A stretch of 64,000 nt of DNA, taken from Sva-07 sp963698565 (GTDB taxonomy: Bacteria; Actinomycetota; Acidimicrobiia; Acidimicrobiales; Ilumatobacteraceae). Shown here in pieces: positions 10,250-18,369 of this stretch. Every line of letters begins with the position of its first letter. The first letter of the stretch is position 1. Position numbers and translations under genes: made by a program. The notes under the pieces are model-generated. The model worked only from the letters and a program-made list of their open reading frames with translations. It was not told where the DNA came from and did no database searches. The stretch lies in assembly GCA_963698565.1 (NCBI GenBank), contig CAVORH010000003.1:1-64000 (forward strand). The letters run 5' to 3'.

Positions 10250-12736
10250 TCAGTCGGTGGCGATGGCGTCGAGCACGGGGCGCCGGGCCGCAGTGCGGGC
10301 GGGGAGGGCGGCGGCGAGGGTGCCGGCGACCATCGCGCCGAGCACCACGGCGACCAGCGTGGAGACGGGGACGGTGGGTGCGCCGAACCCCTCGTCGGCG
10401 AGCGTCGAGATCGCCGCCGCGGTGAAGCCGAGGCCCATTGCCAGACCGAGGACCGTGCCGAACAGGGCGATCACCACGGCCTCGAGCCGGATCGAGCGGC
10501 GCACCTGACGCCGTTCCATGCCGATCGCCCGGAGCATGCCGAGCTCGCGGGTCCGCTCGTGGACCGACAGCCCGATCGTGGTGGCGATCCCGAGCACGGC
10601 GATCACCACGGCGAGGCCGAGCAGGCCGAGCACCAGGTTCAGCACGGTGTCGAGCGCACCCGCGAGCGACTCCGCGTACTCGTCGATGCTCTCGACGGTG
10701 GCGGTCGGCTGGCCGGCGAGCAGGGCGTCGACCTCGGCGATCGCGTCGGGGTCACCCGACAGCAGCACGACGCGATCGAGGCCGATGCCGTGCGGGGCGA
10801 CGGCGTCGTAGGCGGCCACGAGTGCCGGGAGCGCGTTCGTCTGCTCCACGACGGCGGTGACCTCGAACGAGGTGCTCGCGCCGTCGCCGAACAGCACCGG
10901 AATGCGGTCGCCGACCGTCAGTTCGCGTTCGTCGGCGAGGTCGTCGCCGATCACGATGCCGTCGACCCGATCGGTGATCGAGCCGTCGAGCACGGTCACG
11001 TCGACGAAGCCGTCGCTGCGATCGAGGTCGAGGCCGCCGATGAACTCCATGTCACCGTCCACCTGGGCGACCACCTGGTGCAGGGGCAGGGTGTCGATGC
11101 CATCGACGCTCGCCGCCACGCGGTCGACCTCGGTCGGCAGGCCCGGGTTGGGGCCGATCGGGCGGACGGCGGCGTCGGCGGTCAGCACCTCGGCGGCATC
11201 GTCGGTGATCGACGCGCTCGCCGTCGAGGCGAACATCGAGGCGCCGGCCACGAGGGTGACGCCAATGGTCAGCGCCGCCGCCGTCGAGGCGCTCCGGCGG
11301 GGGTTGCGGGCAGCGTTCGCGGCGGCCAGCCGGCCGGAGGTGCCGAGCCGGCGAAGTGGCCATGCGACGGCGCGGGTGACCGGGCCGACGAGCACGGGGC
11401 CGAGGGTGAGCACGGCGAAGAACGACGACACGCTGCCGAGGCCGACGAGCGCGGCGTCGGCGACGATCACGCCCCGCACGAGTGCGTAGGCGCCGATCGC
11501 CGCCAGCACGAGGCCGGTGACGATGCGTCGGCGTGACGTGGTGGTCGACTCGATCGACGCGTCGCGCATCGCGTCGACCGGGGACACCGTGGCCGCCCGG
11601 CGGGCCGGGACGAGCGCGGCGACCACGGTGACGCCGATGCCGACGACGAAGGCGGTCACGACGGTCGAGGTCTGGACGACGAGCGTGGACGTCGGGAAGT
11701 CGATCCCGAAGGCATCGAAGACCCAGAGCAGGCCCCGGGCGACACCGAAGCCTGCGGCGAGACCCGCCACGGCGGCCACGAGGCCGATCATCGCGGCTTC
11801 GATCACGACCGAACCGAGCACCTGGCGGCGGCTGGCGCCGATCGCCCGGACGAGCGCGAGTTCCTTCGTGCGCTGGGCGACGGTGATCGTGAACGTGTTG
11901 GCGATGGTGAACGAGCCGACGAACAGGGCGATGCCGCCGAACACGAGCAGGATCGTCTCGAACACGCCGATGACCGAACCGAGGCTGTCCTGTTCCTCGA
12001 CCACGCGGTCGGCGCCGGTCACCACGTCCACCCCGCGCAGCGACACCGCGAGCCGCCCTGCCAGTTCGTCGGGCGACAGGTCGTCGCTCCGCACGAGCAC
12101 CTGCTGGGTGGTGCCGGCGTCGCCGAGGCGGACCTCGGCAGCGTCGTCGGTGAAGAACACGAGGGAGGCGTTCTCGGCACCGGGCATGTCGTGGGTTGCC
12201 ACGAGGCCGGCGACCGTGAACGTCTCGCGGCCGGCCATCGTGATCACGTCGACCGGGTCGCCGACGCCGACGCCGGCGTCGGCCGCGGCGACCTCACCGA
12301 GAGCGATCTCGGCGTCGTCGGTGGGCGGGCGACCCTCGGCGAGGGTGAACGCCGAGAGTTCGGGGTCGTCGATCCAGTTCAGGCCGAGGCTCTGGAGCAG
12401 GTCGAGTGCTTTGCCGTCCTCGCCGACGACCTGGGTGTAGCCGGCCCAGTAGGGCGTGGCCGTGGTGACGCCGTCGATGGCGGCGACCCGGTCGACGTGG
12501 TCGAGGGCGACGGGAGCGCGGAGGGTGAACACCTCGTCCTCGCCCACGGGCACACCGCGGACGACGACGTCGACGCCGTCGTTGAAGTCGGCGACGGCCT
12601 CGTCGAGTGACTCGACCATCGTGTCGGTGAGGATCATCGTCCCCGTGGTGAACGCGACGCCGAGCACGATGGCGAGCGCGGTGGTGAACAGTCGCAGCTT
12701 CTTGGCGACGAGGTTGCGGATGGACATGCGGAACAT
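10250..12736 (-). CDS. ABC transporter permease, FtsX/MacB type (two FtsX domains)
   Basis: 828 residues. It opens MFRMSIRNLVAKKLRLFTTALAIV, a short cytoplasmic lead into the first membrane helix, followed by a ~220-residue extracytoplasmic (MacB-like) domain, three helices (VFGGIALFVGSFTIANTF...), a central pair of helices, a second periplasmic domain and three final helices (LGLAVVIAVLGIATTIGLS...). Both FtsX halves carry the family hallmark before their second helix: TKELALVRAIGASRRQV and TRELGMLRAIGMERRQV. These permeases pair with LolD/MacB-like ATPases and move lipoproteins, peptides or drugs out of the membrane rather than importing. The ATPase gene lies directly upstream, 34 bases away, in the same operon. 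Confidence 0.92.
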   Translation of the reverse strand: MFRMSIRNLVAKKLRLFTTALAIVLGVAFTTGTMILTDTMVESLDEAVADFNDGVDVVVRGVPVGEDEVFTLRAPVALDHVDRVAAIDGVTTATPYWAGYTQVVGEDGKALDLLQSLGLNWIDDPELSAFTLAEGRPPTDDAEIALGEVAAADAGVGVGDPVDVITMAGRETFTVAGLVATHDMPGAENASLVFFTDDAAEVRLGDAGTTQQVLVRSDDLSPDELAGRLAVSLRGVDVVTGADRVVEEQDSLGSVIGVFETILLVFGGIALFVGSFTIANTFTITVAQRTKELALVRAIGASRRQVLGSVVIEAAMIGLVAAVAGLAAGFGVARGLLWVFDAFGIDFPTSTLVVQTSTVVTAFVVGIGVTVVAALVPARRAATVSPVDAMRDASIESTTTSRRRIVTGLVLAAIGAYALVRGVIVADAALVGLGSVSSFFAVLTLGPVLVGPVTRAVAWPLRRLGTSGRLAAANAARNPRRSASTAAALTIGVTLVAGASMFASTASASITDDAAEVLTADAAVRPIGPNPGLPTEVDRVAASVDGIDTLPLHQVVAQVDGDMEFIGGLDLDRSDGFVDVTVLDGSITDRVDGIVIGDDLADERELTVGDRIPVLFGDGASTSFEVTAVVEQTNALPALVAAYDAVAPHGIGLDRVVLLSGDPDAIAEVDALLAGQPTATVESIDEYAESLAGALDTVLNLVLGLLGLAVVIAVLGIATTIGLSVHERTRELGMLRAIGMERRQVRRSIRLEAVVIALFGTVLGLAMGLGFTAAAISTLADEGFGAPTVPVSTLVAVVLGAMVAGTLAAALPARTAARRPVLDAIATD

Positions 12737-12770
12737 GGCGGGCTTCCTTCTCGTGGGGTGGCGGTCCGGC

Positions 12771-13556
12771 TCAGTGGCCGAACTGCTTCATGCGGTCGAG
12801 GACACGGTCGGAGGTGGGTTCGAGCATCTCGTCGACGATGCGACCGTCGGCGAGGAAGACGATGCGGTCGGCGTACGACGCGGCGACCGGGTCGTGGGTG
12901 ACCATCACGACGGTCTGGCCGAGCCGGTCGACGGCATCGCGGAGGAACGAGAGGACCTCGCCGCCGGAGCGGCTGTCGAGGTTGCCGGTCGGCTCGTCGC
13001 CGAACATGATCTCGGGCTTGCCGACGATGGCGCGGGCCACGGCCACACGTTGCTGCTGGCCGCCGGACAGTTCGGCCGGGCGGTGGCCGAGCCGCGACTC
13101 GAGGCCGACGGTGCGGACCACCTCGTCGAACCAGTCCGGGTCGGGCGATCGACCGGCGAGGTCGAGCGGCAGCTCGATGTTCTCCTTGGCCGTGAGGGTC
13201 GGTACGAGGTTGAACGACTGGAAGACGAAGCCGATCCGGTCGCGGCGGAGCCGGGTGAGCTTGCGATCGGACAGCGACGAGAGATCGACGCCGCCGATCG
13301 ACACCGACCCGGAGGTGAGGGTGTCGAGGCCGGCGACGTTCTGCATGAGTGTCGACTTGCCGGAGCCCGACGGGCCCATGATCGCCGTGAAGCGACCGCG
13401 TTCGAAGTCGACGCTGACGCCGGCGAGGGCGTGGACGGCGGCGTCACCGCTGCCGTAGGTCTTGACCGCATCGCGAGCTGCTGCGGCGACGACCGCAGGG
13501 TCGGGGTGGCCGGGGAGTGCCGCCGACGACGGCAGGGGCGGGGTGAGGGTGGTCAT
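12771..13556 (-). CDS. ABC transporter ATP-binding protein, LolD/MacB type
   Basis: 261 residues. Walker A GPSGSGKST (~70), Q-loop FVFQSFNLVPTL, signature LSGGQQQR (~165), Walker B IMFGDEPTGNLD and switch VTHDP are all present, as in the MacB/LolD family. About 30 extra residues precede the ATPase fold. It supplies energy to the FtsX-type permease encoded immediately downstream. Upstream on the plus strand lies the divergent TrmO-like gene; the 154-base gap holds GGTGAG/CTCACC inverted repeats, including the palindrome TCACCCGGGTGA at 13659-13670, a possible operator for either direction. The substrate cannot be assigned. Confidence 0.93.
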   Translation of the reverse strand: MTTLTPPLPSSAALPGHPDPAVVAAAARDAVKTYGSGDAAVHALAGVSVDFERGRFTAIMGPSGSGKSTLMQNVAGLDTLTSGSVSIGGVDLSSLSDRKLTRLRRDRIGFVFQSFNLVPTLTAKENIELPLDLAGRSPDPDWFDEVVRTVGLESRLGHRPAELSGGQQQRVAVARAIVGKPEIMFGDEPTGNLDSRSGGEVLSFLRDAVDRLGQTVVMVTHDPVAASYADRIVFLADGRIVDEMLEPTSDRVLDRMKQFGH

Positions 13557-13710
13557 GGCGGTGGGTCCCTTTCGGAGGTGACAGGAGTCGACGGGTGTCG
13601 ATGACGGGACCCATCGTCCGGTCGGCCCGGGTGAGCTGACCTCACGCCCGCCGCGACCTCACCCGGGTGAAATGGCCGGGCTGGTCGGCCGGGCGCGCAA
13701 TGCTGTGTAC

Positions 13711-14178
13711 ATGGGATCGACGTTTTCCGTGACTTCCATCGGCATGGTCGAGTCGGAGCGCACCGAGCCGATCGACGACGACTGGGGAGCGGTCGTCAGC
13801 ACCATCCGGCTCGACGAGGATCGGTTCACGCCGGAGGTGCTCGCCGGGCTCGACGAGTTCTCCCACGTGGAGGTGCTCTTCCTCTTCGACCGAGTGGACG
13901 AGACCACGGTCGAACTCGGCGCCCGCCATCCCCGGGGGAACCCGGACTGGCCTCTGGTCGGGATCTTCGCGCAGCGCGCCAAGGGCCGGCCGAACCGGCT
14001 GGGTACGACGACCTGTGAGCTCGTCTCGGTCGAGGGGCTCGCGGTCCGCGTTCGGGGACTGGACGCCATCGACGGCACCCCCGTCCTCGACATCAAGCCC
14101 TACGTTCGCGAGTTCGCACCGCGTACGCCGGTCGAGCAGCCGGCGTGGATCGGTGAACTGATGCGCGCCTACTGGTGA
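13711..14178 (+). CDS. TrmO/TsaA-like (UPF0066) S-adenosylmethionine-binding protein
   Basis: 155 residues from ATG 13711, close to the usual length of the single-domain family; an in-frame ATG at 13672 would add 13 poorly matching residues, and neither has a convincing ribosome binding site. The family core is present: FSVTSIGMVES at the N-terminus, the central FSHVEVLFLFDRVD, HPRGNPDWPLVGIFAQRAKGRPNR-type residues in the middle, and GLDAIDGTPVLDIKPYV near the end. Enterobacterial TrmO methylates t6A37 in tRNA-Thr using S-adenosylmethionine; short relatives have other or unknown targets. It stands alone, divergent from the ABC exporter. Confidence 0.85.
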   Translation: MGSTFSVTSIGMVESERTEPIDDDWGAVVSTIRLDEDRFTPEVLAGLDEFSHVEVLFLFDRVDETTVELGARHPRGNPDWPLVGIFAQRAKGRPNRLGTTTCELVSVEGLAVRVRGLDAIDGTPVLDIKPYVREFAPRTPVEQPAWIGELMRAYW

Positions 14179-14347
14179 CCGGCCCGCCGCGGCGGCCCGC
14201 CGCGGCGTGGAGCTCGGCCCGGCGCTCCGGCGCCTCCCGGTCGAGGATCGACAGCTCGAGCAGGCGTCGGCGCTCGTCGGCGGGGAGCGAATCGAGGAAT
14301 TCCTCGGACAGGTAGTCGGCGATCGGCCCCCGAGAGGTCCCGCCCGG
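14179..14347 (-). pseudogene. Possible remnant of a MalT/LuxR-like regulator
   Basis: One minus-strand frame reads TSRGPIADYLSEEFLDSL then PADERRRLLELSILDREAPERR, which resembles the stretch of large MalT-type LuxR regulators where the ATPase core leads into its helical region. Nothing recognisable precedes or follows it: upstream the frame enters the imperfect repeat next to the tRNA-Gly duplicate, and downstream it meets the TrmO-like gene. It may be a fragment left by the rearrangement that made the neighbouring cassette. The match is from memory of the family and is weak. Confidence 0.3.
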
Positions 14348-14377
14348 TGGGCAACTCGCAACGGGCCTGGCTCGCTC

Positions 14378-14619
14378 GGCGGCGAGACGAACATCAGGCT
14401 GTGCAGCGGATGTTCATCGACCGCATTTGCCCTGGTCGACGACCGTCTCTCAGCGTTTCGGGCGCACCGTCGTGCCTCACACGTGCCTCACCGGTGAGGC
14501 ATGAAGCTCAGCCGAGCGCACTCAGGTCAAGGAAGAGCCACGTTCCTGCGTGTGCTCTGACCAGGGGTTTCGCGTGGAGCGGATGACGGGAATCGAACCC
14601 GCGTTCTCAGCTTGGGAAG
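14378..14619 (+). repeat. Left copy of an imperfect direct repeat ending in a partial tRNA-Gly
   Basis: This stretch is repeated, imperfectly, at about 17058-17298. The first ~170 bases are similar in order and motif (CAGCTTGTGCAGCGGA-like start, GTCGTGCCTCAC, GTGAGGCA) but diverged; the last 73 bases (14547-14619) are identical to 17226-17298. The identical part covers the 3' half of tRNA-Gly up to the anticodon loop plus downstream sequence; beyond 14619 the tRNA sequence is lost, so this copy cannot make a tRNA. The layout is that of a distal attachment-site copy of an element integrated at a tRNA 3' end. Confidence 0.8.
14484..14501. repeat. Palindrome within a cluster of GTGCCTCAC/GTGAGGCAC elements
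   Basis: TGCCTCACCGGTGAGGCA is a perfect 18-base palindrome. The same GTGCCTCAC word recurs at 14472, and GTGAGGCAC with a CTGAGGCAC neighbour at about 14738-14757; the right-hand repeat copy carries GTGCCTCAC, CGCCTCAC and GTGAGGCAC near 17148-17181. Clustering of one inverted word at both ends of the cassette suggests binding sites for a recombinase or regulator. No protein is assigned. Confidence 0.55.
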
Positions 14620-14838
14620 AGGAAGTTCCGCGACCGGCAGATAGGGCTGTGACCAGGGGAAACGTGCGATGAGCTGGTGATCTGCGCCGTCGGTGCTGCG
14701 CTGATCGTGGCCGCTGTTGACCCCCGTTGTCCCTGGTGTGAGGCACGACTGAGGCACGGTCACGGCCGCCGCGTCGACGACCAACCACTGAGCACCGCGA
14801 TCTGCGCATCGACACAGGTCCTCGGATACCTCCGAGGA

Positions 14839-15849
14839 TCAACGCTCGAGGACCACGCGGAATCGTGCTTGCCCCGATCGGAGGTGGTCGACGGCGTCGT
14901 TGATCTGGTCGAACGAGAACGTCTCACAGACGGGTGCGATGTCGTGGCGGGCGGCGAAGTCGAGCATGGTGAGCGCGGTGGTCGGGCTGCCGGAGGGGGA
15001 GCTGGAGACGGAGCGGTTGGCCATCATCAGCTGTGTGTTGACGATGTCGAGCGGAGCGGGCACGGCGCCGAGGACGTGGAGGCGACCCTGACGCCGGACC
15101 GTGCCGAGGTAGGCGTTCCAGTCGAGCGGCACGTTGACGGTGGAGAGCAGCAGGTCGAATGACTCGCCGACCGACGCGATCGCGTCGGCATCGTGCGAGT
15201 CGAGCACGTGGTGGGCGCCCATCTGACTTGCAGCGTCGGCTTTCGAGTCGCTCGAGGTGAAGACGGTGACTTCGCAACCCCAGGCATTGGCGAGCTTGAC
15301 CGCCATGTGCCCGAGCCCGCCGAAGCCGATGACGCCGACGCGCGCGGTCGGCGAGATCGAGTACTGGAGGAACGGCGTGAAGACGGTGACGCCTCCGCAC
15401 ATCAGGGGACCGGCGGTGCGGGGATCGACGCCGTCGGGGATGGGAAGCACGGCGGCTGCGTCGGCGCGGACGATGTCGGCGTATCCGCCGGGTCGGCCGA
15501 TGAAGGTGCTCTCGGCGTCGGGGCAGAGGTTCTGTTCGCCGCCGACGCACTGCCGGCAGGTGCCGCAGTACGACGCGTTCCAGCCGAGTCCGACGACGTC
15601 ACCGACCGCAACATTGGCGACGCCGGGCCCAATGGCGCGGATCCTTCCCACGATCTCGTGGCCAGGCGTGATCGGGTACGGGGTGAATCCCCAGGCGTTG
15701 TCGATCATGCTGACGTCGCTGTAGCAGATGCCGCATGAATCGACGTCGATGTCGACCTGGCCATGGCCGAGCTCGCCGAGCTCGAACTGGTAGGGCTCGA
15801 GTGGGCCGCCGGCCTCGCTGGCACGGTATGCGTTCACGGTGGTGGTCAT
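14839..15849 (-). CDS. Zinc-dependent alcohol dehydrogenase / aldehyde reductase (YahK/Ahr-like)
   Basis: 336 residues from ATG 15849, with AGGAGC seven bases upstream. Catalytic zinc ligands are seen in CGICYSDVSM (~40) and PGHEIVGR (~60), the structural zinc cysteines in CGTCRQCVGGEQNLC (~95), and the cofactor-binding GFGGLGHMAVKLA (~170). The CYSDVSMIDNAWG signature is that of the cinnamyl-alcohol-dehydrogenase group containing NADPH-dependent aldehyde reductases Ahr and YahK. It most likely reduces aldehydes to alcohols in the cytoplasm. It is transcribed divergently from an AraC regulator of the kind that controls the aldehyde reductase yqhD in enterobacteria, and both lie inside the tRNA-Gly-bounded cassette. 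Confidence 0.9.
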   Translation of the reverse strand: MTTTVNAYRASEAGGPLEPYQFELGELGHGQVDIDVDSCGICYSDVSMIDNAWGFTPYPITPGHEIVGRIRAIGPGVANVAVGDVVGLGWNASYCGTCRQCVGGEQNLCPDAESTFIGRPGGYADIVRADAAAVLPIPDGVDPRTAGPLMCGGVTVFTPFLQYSISPTARVGVIGFGGLGHMAVKLANAWGCEVTVFTSSDSKADAASQMGAHHVLDSHDADAIASVGESFDLLLSTVNVPLDWNAYLGTVRRQGRLHVLGAVPAPLDIVNTQLMMANRSVSSSPSGSPTTALTMLDFAARHDIAPVCETFSFDQINDAVDHLRSGQARFRVVLER

Positions 15850-15962
15850 GGGTGCTCCTTCGATCGGATCGTCGACTCGACCCACGCTGCCCGGGACGGG
15901 GGAGCATGGCATGCCTGATCGTCCGGCAGGGTTGCCCGATCCTCCAGCATCCGATCGACGTG

Positions 15963-15987
15963 CCACGGTCGCTTGTCACGACCGTGG
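15963..15987. promoter_or_regulatory. Inverted repeat in the divergent adh/araC promoter region
   Basis: CCACGGTCG (15963-15971) and its exact complement CGACCGTGG (15979-15987) are separated by seven bases. It lies in the 186-base gap between the divergent dehydrogenase and AraC genes. Two similar direct words, CGATCCTCCAGCA (~15935) and CGATCCTGCAGAC (~16011), flank it and could be AraC half-sites. Binding is inferred. Confidence 0.5.
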
Positions 15988-16035
15988 TCGTCCGTGCAGC
16001 ATGGTCTTGCTCGATCCTGCAGACCGGAGTGGACG

Positions 16036-16944
16036 ATGACAGCAACCGATACCGATACGCGACGGGCAGTGGTGACGCTGTCGCGGCTCGCGAGCGAGCG
16101 GTTGCGGTCGCTCCCCACCGAGCCGCGAACGGCGTGGCCACACCCCGACCTGCTCCTGCTGTCGCATCGGCAACCGTCCGACCACCTCGCTCAGGTGTAC
16201 GACCCCGTGGTGTGCCTCGTCGTGTCCGGCGCGAAGGAGACCGCCACGACCGAGCGCTGCCACACCATCGAGCCCGGCCAGTTCCTGATCGTGACGCACG
16301 ACATGCCTGTCGTGTCCCGCATCACCCGAGCGACACCGGACGATCCGTATGTCGCGGTCATCCTCTCGCTTGACCGCGAGGTGCTGACCGATCTTCGACC
16401 TCATGCGAGAGCGCTCGCGTTCGCGGAACCCGAGGATTCCTTTGCGCTCAGCGTCGGTGACGCTGGCGCCGACCTGATCGATGCGTTCATCCGCTGCCTC
16501 CGCACGCTGGACGACCCGCACGAAGCGGAGGTGCTGTACCCGCTCGCGGTGCGCGAGGTCCACTTCCGTCTCCTCGACTCGCCGCAGGGACACACCCTCC
16601 GGCGCCTCAGCCTCGGTCACCGTCCTGCCGACACCGTCGCCAGAGCGATCGCCGTCATCAGAGGAGACCTCGCAGCGAAGCTCGACGTCCGAACGCTCGG
16701 TCAGCGAATCGGTCTCAGCCCATCGGCGCTGCATCATCACTTCAAAGCCGTGACCGGGACCACGCCGATCCAGTTCCAGAAGCAGCTGCGGCTCCTCGAG
16801 GCACGCCGTCTCATTCAATCCGAGCTGTCGGTCACGGATGCCGCGTTCACGGTCGGCTACACCAGCCCCACGCAGTTCAGCCGCGAGTATCGCCGGGCGT
16901 TCGGCACGCCGCCGTCACGCGATCGGCTGAGTTCGCCCGCATGA
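16036..16944 (+). CDS. AraC-family regulator, YqhC-like
   Basis: 302 residues from ATG 16036 (MTATDTDTRRAVVTL), with a GGAGTGGA stretch just upstream. Residues ~25-180 match the AraC_N domain (PEPRTAWPHPDLLLLSHRQ-like start; LAQVYDPVVCLVVSGAKET). The C-terminal ~100 residues hold both AraC helix-turn-helix units: LDVRTLGQRIGLSPSALHHHFKAVTG and VTDAAFTVGYTSPTQFSREYRRAFGTPP. The best-known AraC_N protein, YqhC, activates an aldehyde reductase in response to aldehydes, and this gene sits divergently from an aldehyde reductase. Regulation of that gene is therefore a reasonable inference. Confidence 0.9.
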   Translation: MTATDTDTRRAVVTLSRLASERLRSLPTEPRTAWPHPDLLLLSHRQPSDHLAQVYDPVVCLVVSGAKETATTERCHTIEPGQFLIVTHDMPVVSRITRATPDDPYVAVILSLDREVLTDLRPHARALAFAEPEDSFALSVGDAGADLIDAFIRCLRTLDDPHEAEVLYPLAVREVHFRLLDSPQGHTLRRLSLGHRPADTVARAIAVIRGDLAAKLDVRTLGQRIGLSPSALHHHFKAVTGTTPIQFQKQLRLLEARRLIQSELSVTDAAFTVGYTSPTQFSREYRRAFGTPPSRDRLSSPA

Positions 16945-17057
16945 CACCCGGGAACCGGCTCAGTCGGAGCGCTGCGAATCGCTCGATACTGCGTGCTGGA
17001 CGAACGCGACCAACTGGAAACGCTGTCACCTCAGCGGCCTGAGCGTTGCTGGAGCGA

Positions 17058-17298
17058 GTCGGCTGAGGAACGTCAGCTTGTGCAGCGGAGAATTCTTGAC
17101 CGCATGTGTCCTGGTCAACGACGGTCTGGCGGCGTTCCGAGCAGGGCGTCGTGCCTCACCCCCGCCTCACGAGTGAGGCACGATGCTGAGTCGAGCGCAA
17201 TCAGGTCGAGAGTGAATCGCAGTCTTGCGTGTGCTCTGACCAGGGGTTTCGCGTGGAGCGGATGACGGGAATCGAACCCGCGTTCTCAGCTTGGGAAG
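17058..17298 (+). repeat. Right copy of the direct repeat, joined to intact tRNA-Gly
   Basis: This copy matches 14378-14619. Bases 17226-17298 are identical to 14547-14619 over 73 positions; the leftward part is only similar. Here the repeat continues into the whole tRNA-Gly gene, so this is the functional end. The two identical cores are 2,679 bases apart and enclose only the dehydrogenase and its AraC regulator; no integrase gene is present between them. Confidence 0.8.
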
Positions 17299-17327
17299 CT
17301 GATGTTCTACCATTGAACTACATCCGC
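17254..17327 (-). tRNA. tRNA-Gly(CCC)
   Basis: Read on the minus strand: acceptor GCGGATG pairs with CATCCGC, the D arm is AGTTCAATGGTAGAAC, the anticodon stem TCAGC/GCTGA carries loop TTCCCAA with anticodon CCC, and the T arm is GCGGGTTCGATTCCCGT. The 3' end is the discriminator T followed by an encoded CCA (17256-17254). Length is 74 bases with CCA. The 3' half is duplicated 2.7 kb away at 14547-14619. Confidence 0.95.
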
Positions 17328-17501
17328 ACGAGGCGCCCAGACTAGCGGGAGCTGTGTCGAGCGCCGAACGTCGGAGATTTCCGTTTGTGTCGCACTTTCG
17401 GTGACCCCTCCCACCGAGATCTCGACGCAAACGGGGTTGTGGGTGGGGAGGGGCGGGACGCAAGCGCGGCGGCGGGGGGTGGGTCACTAACGTGGACGAC
17501 C

Positions 17502-18074
17502 GTGATCCTGTCCGACCGCACCCTCCGTGAACAGCTTGCTGCCGGCCGGATCGTGATCGATCCGTTCGACGAGTCGCTGATCCAGCCGTCGTCGGTCGAC
17601 GTGCGCATCTCCAACCTGTTCCGGGTCTTCCGCAACCACACCCGCGGCGTGATCGACGTCAAGCTCGACATGGTCGACCTCACCGAGCTGATCGAGATCC
17701 CGGAGGCGTCGCAGGAGCCGTTCATCCTGCACCCCGGCGAGTTCGTGCTCGGCTCGACGCTCGAGCGCATCGGCGTCCCCGACGACCTGGTCGGACGCGT
17801 CGAGGGCAAGTCGTCGCTCGGCCGCCTCGGCCTGTTGATCCACTCGACCGCCGGGTTCATCGATGCGGGATTCGACGGCCACATCACCCTGGAGCTCGCG
17901 AACGTGGCCAGCCTGCCGATCACGCTGTACCCCGGAATGAAGATCGGCCAGGTCAGCTTCATGCAGATGACGACGCCCGCCGACCAGCCATACGGCACGG
18001 GTGCCAGCGGGTCGAAGTACCAGGGTCAGCGAGGCCCCACCCCGAGCCGCTACTTCGAGAACTTCTCCCGCTGA
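17502..18074 (+). CDS. dcd: dCTP deaminase
   Basis: 190 residues from GTG 17502 (ILSDRTLREQLAAGRIVIDPF), the same length as mycobacterial Dcd. The nucleotide-binding and catalytic core is plain: VEGKSSLGRLGLLIHSTAG followed by FIDAGFDGHITLEL, where the final Glu is the general base that activates water, and a C-terminal SKYQGQRGPTPSR tail. The enzyme deaminates dCTP to dUTP as the first step toward dTMP. Some actinobacterial members also hydrolyse dUTP to dUMP (bifunctional Dcd-Dut); sequence alone does not settle which this is. It stands alone downstream of tRNA-Gly. Confidence 0.95.
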   Translation: MILSDRTLREQLAAGRIVIDPFDESLIQPSSVDVRISNLFRVFRNHTRGVIDVKLDMVDLTELIEIPEASQEPFILHPGEFVLGSTLERIGVPDDLVGRVEGKSSLGRLGLLIHSTAGFIDAGFDGHITLELANVASLPITLYPGMKIGQVSFMQMTTPADQPYGTGASGSKYQGQRGPTPSRYFENFSR

Positions 18075-18088
18075 TCCGTTGGGCGATG

Positions 18089-18113
18089 GTTTGACCTCGG
18101 GGTGACCGGGTAC
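18089..18113 (+). promoter_or_regulatory. SigB/SigF-type promoter for the CsbD-like gene
   Basis: GTTT (18089-18092), 15 bases, GGGTAC (18108-18113). This fits the GTTT-N15/16-GGGTA pattern used by stress sigma factors of the SigB/SigF group. The gene start is 50 bases further on and has its own AAGGAGA ribosome binding site. CsbD of Bacillus is a classic SigB target, which supports the call. Confidence 0.75.
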
Positions 18114-18163
18114 CCCATCGTGGAGCGGGCACCCCCCGTCCCCCGACAACGAAGGAGAACCCG

Positions 18164-18349
18164 ATGAGTGGAGAGACCGACCAGGCCAAGGGCCGCATCA
18201 AGCAGGCCGCAGGCGACTTGACCGACAACGACGACCTCAAGCGCGAGGGTGAAGCCGACGAGACCGCCGGCAAGGTGAAGGACATGCTCGGCGACGCCAA
18301 GGACAAGCTGGACGACGCAGTCGACAGCGTCAAGAAGAAGCTGAGCTGA
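18164..18349 (+). CDS. CsbD-like stress protein
   Basis: 61 residues from ATG 18164 behind AAGGAGA. The whole chain is the CsbD fold repeat: DQAKGRIKQAAGDLTDNDDL, EADETAGKVKDMLGDAKDK, ending VKKKLS; strongly charged, no signal peptide, cytoplasmic. The biochemical role of the family is unknown, but members are strongly induced by the general stress response. A SigB/SigF-like promoter lies upstream and a 12-base-pair hairpin directly downstream, so it is probably a single-gene transcript. It is the left edge of the stress locus. Confidence 0.92.
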   Translation: MSGETDQAKGRIKQAAGDLTDNDDLKREGEADETAGKVKDMLGDAKDKLDDAVDSVKKKLS

Positions 18350-18369
18350 CCAGCGTCACCCTGCCTCGA

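Noticed and set aside
14574..14619. Second tRNA-Gly gene
   Set aside because: Sequence matches the tRNA only from the 3' end to the anticodon loop; the 5' half is replaced by unrelated sequence, so no cloverleaf can form.
14378..17327. Prophage or large genomic island
   Set aside because: Only two genes lie between the repeats and no integrase, excisionase or phage gene is seen.
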